In this document: positions 46,001 through 52,477 of the stretch, piece after piece
Layout: each line of letters starts with the position of its first letter
Position numbering within the stretch: the stretch's first letter is position 1
NCBI GenBank assembly: GCA_949130485.1
Contig: OX422188.1
Coordinates: 447,391 to 511,390, forward strand
DNA length: 64,000 nucleotides
Origin: Agelas oroides
Taxonomy: Eukaryota; Porifera; Demospongiae; Agelasida; Agelasidae
Direction: 5' to 3'
Notes under the pieces: model-generated
The model's database searches: none
The model's input: the letters and a program-made list of their open reading frames with translations, nothing else
What the model was told of the DNA's origin: nothing
Translations under genes and position numbers: made by a program

Positions 46001-49000
46001 GATGGTAAGTTTGACAATGATGGTAGGTTTGACAATGATGGTAGGTTTGACAATGGTGGTAGGTTTGACAATGATGGTAGGTTTGACAATGATGGTAAGT
46101 TTGACAATGATGGTAGGTTTGACAATGGTGGTAGGTTTGACAATGATGGTAGGTTTGACAATGATGGTAGGTTTGACAATAGTGGTAGGTTTGACGATGA
46201 TGGTAGGTTTGACAATGATGGTAGGTTTGACAATGGTGGTAGGTTTGACAATGGTGGTAGCTTTGAGGATGATGGTAGCTTTGACAATGATGGTAGGTTT
46301 GACAATGGTGGTAGGTTTGACAATGATGGTAGGTTTGACAATGATGGTAAGTTTGACAATGATGGTAGGTTTGACAATGGTGGTAGGTTTGACAATGGTG
46401 GTAGGTTTGACAATGGTGGTAGGTTTGACAATGGTGGTAGGTTTGACAATGATGGTAGGTTTGACAATGGTGGTAGGTTTGACAATGGTGGTAGGTTTGA
46501 CAATGGTGGTAGGTTTGACAATGGTGGTAGGTTTGACAATGGTGGTAGGTTTGACAATGGTGGTAGGTTTGACAATGATGGTAGGTTTGACAATGATGGT
46601 AGGTTTGACAATGGTGGTAGGTTTGAACATGATGGTAGGTTTGACAATGGTGGTAGGTTTGTGACAATGGTGGTAGGTTTGACAATGGTGGTAGGTTTGA
46701 CAATGATGGTAGGTTTGACAATGGTGGTAGGTTTGACAATGATGGTAAGTTTGACAATGATGGTAGGTTTGACAATGATGGTAGGTTTGACAATGGTGGT
46801 AGGTTTGACAATGGTGGTAGGTTTGACAATGATGGTAGGTTTGACAATGGTGGTAGCTTTGAGGATATCTCTTTCAATAGACCATGAAGCAGCCTAGCTT
46901 TGTCATACCTGTTTTACTGGCTCTCTTTCACAGGAACTCCTTCACCCATACCTCCTTCACCCATACCTCCTAACACATGTGAAGTTTCAGATACTTTACT
47001 CATAGCTCCTTTCCAAAGTCAGGGACAAAACTTCAACTTTCGTGGCATATGTGAACATGTCCTGGTCACAGCATGTGGAGAACAAGACCCACCTGGATTT
47101 GTAGTGACAGTCGATTTCCTCTCGAGTAATTTAGACATGGGGAGAGTCGGCATAAGGATCGGAGAGAAGAGAATTGTGATCTTAGAAGACTTATCCCTTC
47201 AGCTAACAAACCTTGGAGATCCGATTTCTGTAGCACTCAATGTCACAAGATACCGAGATGGTATTGTAATTACACAAAATAACAACGAGAGCACAATAGA
47301 CCTGACTGGATTTGGACTCCAAGTTTCTCGCAGGATGGACGATCAGAATATTCTGGTGGTGAATGCTACCAGACTGCAGACTGATGTGTGTGGTCTCTGT
47401 GGTACTGTGGAGGGGTCGTTACTTTACGGAGATCGCAGAAGAGTGGCGAGGATTGGGAACCGGTCAGAGATACAGCAATTTGCTGACAGCTGGAGGGTGA
47501 ATGCCAGGGACCAGTTCCTTCGTGAAGAAAGGAGGGAGTGTAGTAAGTGGAACGTGCGCAATGTTTGGAGCATGGTATACATGCTGAAAATCAGTAGAAT
47601 TTCCGCACAGTTATGGTTAAAATATAGATAGTTCCATTTTTACTTGATGCGTTCACAATATGTAAGAATTGCTACCTAGATACATTTATGTGAGCACATT
47701 TCACTGTAGCTGCTGGCCTGGCATGGTGATACCAAGCAAGAGCGCATAAGAACGGGCGGCTTGAGTAAGAGCGTGTGACTCCAATAGAAGCCCGTAGTCC
47801 GGTTGAAATTACTGAACCGTACTAAAAATAGAACACCCAGTCACGTGCTTAGCAACCATGGCTTATGTCTATGCAGCATGCCCAGTACATGTTACTATTT
47901 TTAGTACTGGAGGTAATTCCGACCGGTTTCAAATTTAGGGGGGTTACACGCTCTTACTCTAGCCGCCCGTTCTTATGCGCTCTTGACCAGGGTATATAGA
48001 GCATTCTACTGTAGCTGTATGGTGACACCAGTGAACCATATTATCATAAGCCAATAATTATTATTTCATCTATTACATCAATTGCGGGAGGATTAATTTT
48101 ACTGTAACTGATGATGGTAGTTTCTGTTTTACCCTTTATCCAGGTCTCCTAAATAACGACACTGTGATTGGAGACCCGCTGTTTACAGTTCCCTTGTACG
48201 ACAGGTCTGGATCTACACCGGGATCTGTCCCTCCAGCTCTCTGTTTTGAGATCCACGGTGCAGCAAACCGGACATTCAACCTCGTCTCGGACGTGTGTAC
48301 CTCAGTAAATGCCCAGTATACTCCCATGAACATACCGGAAAATGGTAACATCATCGATGCAATTGGTATCAGAGCTGTAAATAATCTGGGTTGGTGTTTA
48401 GATGTAGGAGTTAGTCTGGCTACTAACTGCACTCCAATTGTGTCAGAGGGCAATAGGACTTTCTCGACTAGTCGTTACCGATCTGGTGGTATATCGGTGA
48501 GCAAGCACAGAGACAGGGTGAGGGTTTCCGTACCAAACTGTGAGAACGTACAGCTGGTGATGTGGGTGGAGTGTGAGGAGGTGAGGGGACAGAGAATGGT
48601 GAAGTTTATAATCTCTCGTGGAGTCAATCTTCGACCTACTTCACATGGACTTTTAGGTAAGCATTCTGATATAAATATTTACCTGTCAATAGTGCTAGCT
48701 GGTTCCTATCTACAGAGCTGAAGAAAACATGTCCGCCTATCTATCTATCTATCTACCTACCTATCTATTTGTCTATCCCTCTACCTACCTATCTGTCTGT
48801 CTATCTACCTATCTGTCTATCTATCTATTTATCTATCTACCTAGCTGTCTATCCCTCTGTTTATCCCTCTATCCTCTATCTACCTATCTGTCTATCCCTA
48901 TATCTATCTATCTGTCTATCCCTATATCTATCTATCTATCTACCTATCTGTCTATCCCTATATCTATCTATCTATCCTCTATCTATCTATCTATCTATCT

Positions 49001-49495
49001 GTCTATCTATCTATCTATCTATCTGCATACCAGGCCAATCCCTATATCTATCTATCTATCTACCTATCTGTCTATCCCTATATCTATCTATCTATCCTCT
49101 ATCTATCTATCTATCTATCTGTCTATCTATCTATCTATCTATCTATCTGCATACCAGGCCAATTCTGGAACATCCCAATCAGATTTGACCAGTACAATTA
49201 CACGGGGTCAGATCCTCGTATAGGAGACTACTTCTCTCTGGATCAACTCTACATTATTACAGTCAACACACCTTCCGGACATCAGAGACGCTTCGTGGGG
49301 GAACGTTTCCAGCGGACATGGGATGCAAGAAGCATTCCTTGCTTTTATGCTGGCAGCTCACAAGGAGGACCGCTGGCTGAATTTGAGAGCCCAAGAGATT
49401 CAGTGATTGAAGGCAGATACTCTGACTATCAAGTAAATGGTTTTCATGATACAAACTTTGCTTATTCAAGATTTGATGATCAGTTGTGTAATTAA
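26834..49495 (+). CDS. Gene B: sponge aggregation-factor-like protein (IgGFc, 17 Calx-beta, VWD, ITIH C-terminal domain)
   Basis: Complete gene, 38 coding exons, 8,715 nt, about 2,904 residues: 26834-26909, 27269-28657, 29536-29673, 30346-30543, 30741-30884, 31308-31511, 31770-31907, 32040-32237, 32309-32446, 32642-32842, 32952-33089, 33588-33788, 33908-34048, 34953-35156, 35349-35681, 35835-35972, 36155-36346, 36628-36765, 37213-37407, 37824-37970, 38409-38609, 38828-38965, 39408-39605, 39891-40037, 40110-40301, 41144-41281, 41643-41855, 42570-42707, 42924-43130, 43356-43508, 43883-44083, 44266-44403, 44811-45008, 45105-45242, 45477-45680, 46934-47542, 48144-48656, 49158-49495. Every junction is phase 1 and the sum is a multiple of three. 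No membrane segment is seen, so it is secreted. Calx-beta array plus VWD plus a C-terminal globular domain matches the sponge aggregation factor family (established from memory, not searched). Exon borders are predictions. Confidence 0.87.
27269..28657 (+). CDS. Gene B exon 2: IgGFc-binding N-terminal domain
   Basis: About 463 codons, collinear with gene A exon 3: FVIGFMANP, FTVEASNP, NKGIHIKAENGKTISVYGSN, HRYYIVSG, FTGHECSDVPVGARSCNYLV, FMMTVPPVQQYSNNFTV, QDPSAGIGVFAYGYG, then PIACEFD. The 3' border is uncertain. GTG|GTAGTT at 28657 keeps phase 1; CAG|GTGAAA at 28703 is a stronger donor but phase 2, which no downstream exon accepts. Confidence 0.85.
29178..29530. repeat. C/T-rich expansion at a gene B acceptor
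   Basis: About 350 bp of irregular CTCC/CTTCC repeats ending at the acceptor of exon 29536. Similar but shorter tracts precede exons 31770, 33908, 36628, 38409, 38828, 41643, 43356 and 44266. The open frames through them are low-complexity and not coding. Confidence 0.85.
29536..30543 (+). CDS. Gene B Calx-beta 1 (exons 29536-29673 and 30346-30543)
   Basis: The first half reads ILSFSTEEYTVGEGADN and ends INATG; the second opens AGVDYDSVALQLSFLPGE and ends ITITDDDR. The acceptor of the first exon follows a 350-bp C/T-rich tract (29178-29530). Confidence 0.9.
30086..30132. mobile_element. CCTCATTCCCAGG inverted-repeat family, example copy
   Basis: TAGCCTCATTCCCAGGC and its inverted complement around a short loop. 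Other copies or half-copies: 33107-33167, 37555-37618, 39254-39350, 44439-44483, 49803-49855, 53455-53507. Probably one very short MITE family. Confidence 0.7.
30570..30740 (+). repeat. Two partial tandem copies of the start of exon 30741
   Basis: GGTTTGACCCT[A/G]C-ACTTA occurs at about 30580 and 30668 and again in the real exon at 30753, each about 85 bp apart and each preceded by a related AT-rich acceptor region with TATGATGT. The two upstream copies carry stops and mutated acceptors. Confidence 0.65.
30741..31511 (+). CDS. Gene B Calx-beta 2 (exons 30741-30884 and 31308-31511)
   Basis: The first half has IEIGFDPATYMTDEAMG, ending EEGTATG; the second opens AGVDYQELSTVILFEPG and ends IFITDINS. 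Partial tandem copies of the first exon's start lie upstream (about 30570-30740). The second acceptor is the end of a 270-bp (CA)n tract. Confidence 0.88.
31033..31306. repeat. (CA)n microsatellite forming a gene B 3' splice site
   Basis: About 270 bp of CA repeat with rare G/T/A interruptions; the last CACAG is the acceptor of exon 31308. It replaces the normal polypyrimidine tract. Confidence 0.9.
31770..32237 (+). CDS. Gene B Calx-beta 3 (exons 31770-31907 and 32040-32237)
   Basis: The first half reads VEVSLSPTTVALNEDDG, ending RDSTATG; the second opens APEDYQAINESITFA and ends VNILNDDG. The first intron's 3' end is CCCT-rich for about 150 bp. Confidence 0.9.
32309..32842 (+). CDS. Gene B Calx-beta 4 (exons 32309-32446 and 32642-32842)
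   Basis: The first half reads VQVRLDQVSRLVDESDS, ending VEAQG; the second opens EFTDFVPFSRDIIFGPND and ends IVISDDDS. Short introns, no large repeats inside. Confidence 0.9.
32952..33788 (+). CDS. Gene B Calx-beta 5 (exons 32952-33089 and 33588-33788)
   Basis: The first half has VQVGFDQANYTVVEGEG, ending DGSAMG; the second opens DSADYEQRSDIVVFDVG and ends VLIVDDDG. The 500-bp intron carries copies of the CCTCATTCCCAGG inverted-repeat family (33107-33167 and nearby). Confidence 0.9.
33908..35156 (+). CDS. Gene B Calx-beta 6 (exons 33908-34048 and 34953-35156)
   Basis: The first half has VVVVGFSTASYTVMEGER, ending GNGSAVG; the second opens AGSDYTAVSPTVIIFGED and ends VRIVDDDG. The 900-bp intron contains the MITE at 34736-34915. 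Confidence 0.9.
34736..34915. mobile_element. MITE with ACAGTGGAACCTCTC ends
   Basis: About 180 bp; terminal inverted repeats TACAGTGGAACCTCTCTTA and its complement, with internal GGACACC repeats in both orientations. In a gene B intron. Confidence 0.75.
35349..35681 (+). CDS. Gene B Calx-beta 7, single exon
   Basis: A whole 111-codon Calx-beta in one exon: VVVRFVPAVYNVSESVG, SGRDFVPQSDNVTFAPSD, IINILDNDG. The usual mid-domain intron is absent, as in gene A Calx-beta 11; phase 1-1 is kept. Confidence 0.92.
35835..36346 (+). CDS. Gene B Calx-beta 8 (exons 35835-35972 and 36155-36346)
   Basis: The first half reads VVMTFNLSEVTVSEADH, ending NGTARG; the second opens GPGDFEPLSVEMTFHPND and ends IFIEDSTPG rather than DD. 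The intron is built from a 19-bp-type CAGTATACCA repeat (about 35997-36080). Confidence 0.88.
36628..37407 (+). CDS. Gene B Calx-beta 9 (exons 36628-36765 and 37213-37407)
   Basis: The first half has LAVGFDRTEFNVDENSQ, ending NGSATG; the second opens AGEDYVATMTTVTFDPGE and ends VNIVENDR. About 240 bp of C/T-rich sequence precedes the first acceptor. Confidence 0.9.
37824..38609 (+). CDS. Gene B Calx-beta 10 (exons 37824-37970 and 38409-38609)
   Basis: The first half has VMVTFDPLFYNVTEGTR, ending ALGVIR; the second opens LLSDYVPLTRTLVFAPTE and ends VLIYDEDG. The intron begins with a (GGGA)n then (GA)n tract at 37999-38255. Confidence 0.88.
37999..38255. repeat. (GGGA)n and (GA)n tract
   Basis: About 160 bp of GGGA followed by about 60 bp of GA, in the intron of Calx-beta 10. 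The long open frames here are artefacts of the repeat. Confidence 0.95.
38828..39605 (+). CDS. Gene B Calx-beta 11 (exons 38828-38965 and 39408-39605)
   Basis: The first half has VVFVGFERTTHFVREDRM, ending DRTATG; the second opens ANDDYIMDAQTVRFRPLD and ends IVIQDDDG. The second donor GATG|GTGTGT runs straight into a GT repeat. Confidence 0.9.
39891..40301 (+). CDS. Gene B Calx-beta 12 (exons 39891-40037 and 40110-40301)
   Basis: The first half has IVVRFNQSVYMVEEGEE, ending FTATG; the second opens GGEDFEHMTYQAVLLPNT and ends VEIVDEDG. The 72-bp intron is mostly (GT)n, starting at the donor. Confidence 0.9.
40362..40965. repeat. (TGAA)n tetranucleotide tract
   Basis: About 600 bp of TGAA with TAAG/GTGA variants, in the intron between Calx-beta 12 and 13 of gene B. 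The 233-residue reverse open frame is not a gene. Confidence 0.95.
41144..41855 (+). CDS. Gene B Calx-beta 13 (exons 41144-41281 and 41643-41855)
   Basis: The first half has LRVGFEEVKYEVWEDGG with an unusual Cys (VEVCLNKS) and ends ASAQG; the second opens ANIDYLPISQVVTCQPGD, has C-x6-C, and ends VCIIDDDS. It is the only cysteine-bearing Calx-beta of gene B. Confidence 0.88.
41949..42335. repeat. CGAATAGACGCC repeat element
   Basis: Repeated blocks of (C/T)CGAATAG(A/T)(C/A)GCC, several in the first 130 bp and one at the far end (42308). It resembles a widespread invertebrate repeat with the TTCGAATA motif; ends not defined. Confidence 0.55.
42570..43130 (+). CDS. Gene B Calx-beta 14 (exons 42570-42707 and 42924-43130)
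   Basis: The first half has VTFSFDQPTYTVSEIDG, ending NGSAQG; the second opens ASTDYETRIQVVTFDPAD and ends ITILDSDG. Confidence 0.9.
43356..44083 (+). CDS. Gene B Calx-beta 15 (exons 43356-43508 and 43883-44083)
   Basis: The first half has VVFQLAQGSYSVREDVG; its end (ETQFRIAIARG) is longer and lacks the DGSATG motif. The second opens ASRDYENTTRLLTFEPG and ends ITIKDNDG. A 54-bp tandem duplication (43764-43871) abuts the second acceptor. Confidence 0.88.
43600..43690 (-). mobile_element. tRNA-like SINE fragment
   Basis: The minus strand has TAGCGATGGTAGTTCAGCGG followed about 10 bp later by GAGTTCAAACC, like tRNA A and B boxes. No poly(A) tail or target duplication seen. Confidence 0.5.
43764..43871. 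repeat. 54-bp tandem duplication next to an acceptor
   Basis: Two copies differing by about one base, ending 11 bases before the acceptor of exon 43883. Confidence 0.85.
44266..45008 (+). CDS. Gene B Calx-beta 16 (exons 44266-44403 and 44811-45008)
   Basis: The first half has VSFGFQLLSYTVSEGDS, ending DKEAVG; the second opens DQRDYTGISTLLNFDPG and ends VTITDNDG. Confidence 0.9.
45105..45680 (+). CDS. Gene B Calx-beta 17 (exons 45105-45242 and 45477-45680)
   Basis: The first half has VTVGFASESVLVREDNG, ending DGSATG; the second opens APEDFGSLATVVTFGPSA and ends VTIVEDDG at donor GATG|GTAGGT. The intron that follows is the 18-bp minisatellite made of copies of this donor, so the true exon end may vary (see findings). 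Confidence 0.85.
45681..46860 (+). repeat. 18-bp minisatellite of splice-donor copies
   Basis: About 65 units of GTAGGTTTGACAATG[A/G]TG, starting exactly at the intron side of exon 45477-45680. The first 54 units are exactly 18 bp (45681-46652); the next is 20 bp. Each unit recreates G|GTAGGT after ATG or GTG. Read through, it encodes hexapeptides G-R-F-D-N-[D/G], with K or S for R and E for N in some. No stop occurs in most frames on either strand, which explains the long overlapping open frames. Confidence 0.95.
46934..47542 (+). CDS. Gene B exon 36: von Willebrand factor type D domain
   Basis: 203 codons: a proline-rich linker with two PSPIPP copies, then a VWD domain starting TCEVSDTLLIAPF, with FNFRGICEHVLVTACGE, VTVDFLSSN, RIGEKRIVILED, DGIVITQNNN, and the VWD hallmark DVCGLCGTVEG near the end, then FADSWRV. 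Phase 1-1. In VWD proteins this fold supports disulfide-linked multimerisation; the classic CGLC motif is intact. Confidence 0.9.
47737..47985. mobile_element. MITE with about 45-bp terminal inverted repeats
   Basis: The outer 24 bp are perfectly inverted (CAAGAGCGCATAAGAACGGG at the left), extending to about 45 bp with few mismatches (GAGTAAGAGCGTGT inside). Young insertion in the intron between the VWD and ITIH-like exons. Confidence 0.85.
48144..49495 (+). CDS. Gene B exons 37-38: ITIH heavy-chain C-terminal-like domain
   Basis: Exons 48144-48656 and 49158-49495 end the protein (stop TAA at 49493). Segments match the C-terminal domain of inter-alpha-trypsin inhibitor heavy chains as I know it: GDPLFTVPL (compare GDPHF), LCFEIHGAANRTFNLVSD, THGLLGQF-like SHGLLGQFWN across the exon junction, GSDP, a Trp/Cys patch (RSIPCFYAG) and IEGRYSDYQV at the end. 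The position matches the C-terminal 'Wreath' region of sponge aggregation factors; whether the two are the same domain needs a profile search. Confidence 0.78.
48738..49157. repeat. (TATC)n tract with a duplicated 3' splice site
   Basis: About 400 bp of CTAT repeats. The real acceptor of exon 49158 lies in CTGCATACCAGGCCAATTC; an almost identical CTGCATACCAGGCCAATCC occurs about 125 bp upstream (49023-49041), with the whole intervening block duplicated. Confidence 0.85.
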
Positions 49496-50339
49496 AACGT
49501 TCTCACGTACCAAGTTAGAGAACATGATTTCTATCTCTCAGTTTAATTTTACAGTGGCAATCATAAAGACCGTTCTGCTAAACTGTCGTGATCAGTGGCC
49601 CAAATTTTGCATGGACGTGAATTCTCCCAGACCAGTTTTAGTTTTCCAACCGTAGACCCGCTACGGTGAGGTCTTGGGATATAAACACAACATTGTGCTG
49701 CCAATTGAGCTGTGCATCACAGTACAGCTGACATCAGACTGCATGCTGACCTGTACCGTGTGCTGTATCTAGATTGTTATTGGTTGGGGTGGGGCTGCCC
49801 TTAGCCTCATACCCAGGCTCTCAGTGGGCCCACCAAGAGACTGGGTACAAGGCTAGGGCTGTCCACAATGTGCACATACAGGTCATACAGGAGAAACAGC
49901 CCTTTGTGGAAATACTGTGGTGCATGTGCTAGTTCTGAAGAGGTATTGCTCATAGCTCACATCTCCGCTCCCCCTCCAAACTCCTGCTGCATTTCAGCAG
50001 GGAGCAGGGATTGCCACAACCAAGCATGCTCACTAACATGTTACAGCTTTCTCCATTGCCAGCCTAATGAGGCTAGCACAAACGAACATTGTCAGCGTTG
50101 TGACAGGTTGATTCAGGTTTGCACAGCAATTTCCGATCCAGAAGTCTGGAGTGGGTGCTTGTGCAAGGATATATTATTCAAGCACTTCCTCCACATGCTC
50201 CACATGCCACAACCAACACAAACACTCAAGTTTTACTAACACAAGTTTCATTCCTCACAGGGAAACTGATTACTTATTCAAGATTGCTGCCAGAAAACTG
50301 TAATGAATGTTTTGAGTTCCATGAAGCACTGCAGATCAG
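49496..50339. other. Space between the convergent 3' ends of genes B and C
   Basis: About 840 bp. It holds a CCTCATACCCAGGC inverted repeat (49803-49855) and dispersed repeat copy 2 (50050-50217). No canonical AATAAA was found on either strand close to the two stops, so both polyadenylation sites are undefined. Confidence 0.6.
50050..50217. repeat. Dispersed repeat copy 2
   Basis: Same family and orientation as 11383-11562; shared core GGAGTGGGTGCTTGTGCA. Confidence 0.65.
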
Positions 50340-50579
50340 CTACCTGCTACCATAGAAACGTTTCAAAGCCGTCTCTTGCTTGGAAGAAGTAAGGGATGAG
50401 AGAATGGCTGCCTTGCGGAGTTCCAATGCTCCATGAAGCTGTTTCTCTCTTCTCCCTTGTGGATGCAGACACTCCTGTGAGCAAAATAGCCGACAACATA
50501 ATAGTACAGTCTCTCCCCCAGTCCCCCTACACACACACCTGTCCTGTCGTAACACTGCCTTTAAGGTCACGTGTCCCTC

Positions 50580-50612
<33 letters not shown>

Positions 50613-52477
50613 ACTGGACCTACCATAAACTGTGCCAGCAGTTCCATGTTGCTGATCACATACCAGCAGCTGACTGACTGTACCTCTCCTTCCTGTCTGT
50701 TGCCCATCTCCACCAACACTCCAGGAAAACACTGCAACATGTAAGAGAGTCCCATAACCATACAAGATCATGGAGCTGCTCGTGTCATTGGTGCTGTTTA
50801 GCACTTCAAGCTGACCAGCAGCAGTTGGTAACAGAATTACACATAAAATGCTATCAAGTGTATGTTGGCAGTTCCAAGTAGAAACTGAACGTTATTATCA
50901 CATGTATTTCGATTGCACCACTGTTCAAACAGGTCCATACAAATTTCATAGTCGTATCAGATGGTGCATGTGTTTACACACCATCCACAATAAAGTGCAT
51001 ATGAACCTTGAAAGAAAGTCCAGTAATACAGAATGCAGTGATGAAAATTGAAATACACAAAACAATATACTCTATTTTTATCCAGGACTGCCACATGTAC
51101 ATAACACACAAAACACTACTACCCTTGATCTACCCCTAACATGTACATAACACACAAAACACTACTACCCTTGATCTACCCCTAACATGTACATAACACA
51201 CAAAACACTACTACCCTTGATCTACCCCTAACATGTACATAACACACAAAACACTACTACCCTTGATCTACCCCTAACATGTACATAACACACAAAACAC
51301 TACTACCCTTGATCTACCCCTAACATGTACATAACACACAAAACACTACTACCCTTGATCTACCCCTAACATGTACATAACACACAAAACACTACTACCC
51401 TTGATCTACCCCTAACACGATCCAACACTCATTTGTCCATTTGTTTTAGCTTAACGACATCCTTTTGTTGAGAAGAACATGTACCTGCAAGTGCCAGAAG
51501 GTTCTACCATAGCGATCTTCTCCCAGGGGTGTGTTTCTGAGTGCCAAGCTACAAGCACTCTGCTCACGCTGCAGAAAATGGCAGATGAGGAGGCATGGAG
51601 GCATGGAGGAAGAGAGGAAGAGAGGAAGGGAGGGAGCTTGAGAGAGGGAAGGAGAGTTGGAGGGAGAGTGGTATTACCTCAGCGGTGGTCCTCATCTCTG
51701 CCAGCTCTTTGGTGAAGTCTCTTCTCTTCTCCTCAATGTCACTCAGAGAACACCCACCCTCACACAGCTGCTTCAGATCATCACTGGGAACATTGTGTAC
51801 GCAGGAGAGAATGTTTACAGTAACACCTTCTTATTTGTGCTCACACACATTGTAACTGTCTCACCTGATCTGCTTAGTTCTGTCTCTCTCCCTCATACGA
51901 TGCTCCTTCCTGCACTTGTCTGCCCTGTCCCTAGCGGAGTCCATGTAGCCCACAATCACATCCTAAAGTTGAAAATCACAAAACACAAGAAATGAAATGA
52001 AAACACAAGTTGGGGGCATGGGAGCCTGGGAACATGGTTACTCACGCTCTGCAGTGCCTCCTGGCAGAGGTGCTCCAGGATGATCACAGACTCCTCTAGA
52101 CTGGCCCCTTCACCTTTCAAAGTGACAAACCCCTGACAGAGAGATGAGAAATGACTGGAATTGTGGTACAGTTGGTTTGCTTACTGTTTTAACGATTGGG
52201 ATCCACTTCTCCTCTCTCTCACCAGTTCTCACTCTTCCCATCTTTCTCTCTCCCACCCTCCTTCTCCTCCCCCTCCCTCCCTCCCTCCCTCTCTCCCTGC
52301 ATACATTCCTGCCTGCTCTGTGGAGGTGCTGTCTGGCAACTTCCTCCAGATCTCTCTGTTTCTTGGTGGGTCTCAGTTCCTTCCTCAAGCTCCCATCCTC
52401 CTCCGCCACCACTCTCAGCAATGCAAGGTAGACCTCAGAGAGACCACGCCCACCAGAGAGCATCGCACAGAGGTCCA
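50340..52477 (-). CDS. Gene C DDT end and WHIM region, C-terminus
   Basis: Seven small exons. 52305-52477 completes DDT (VDLCAMLSGGRGLSEVYLAL). 52046-52132 gives VTLKGEGASLEESVIILEHL. 51485-51568 holds LGEDRYGRTFWHL, the Asp-Arg-x-x-Arg-x-[FY]-W signature of WHIM. 50624-50731 has a VSCWYVISNMELLAQFM segment and 50340-50474 the ECLHPQGRREKQL helix, then the stop. Confidence 0.88.

Noticed and set aside
45497..46897. Long overlapping open frames on both strands (341-463 codons)
   Set aside because: All are products of the stop-free 18-bp repeat. Only an in-frame splice extension of the upstream exon is plausible.
51093..51416. Possible CRISPR array
   Set aside because: Units are directly adjacent with no spacers and the genome is animal.
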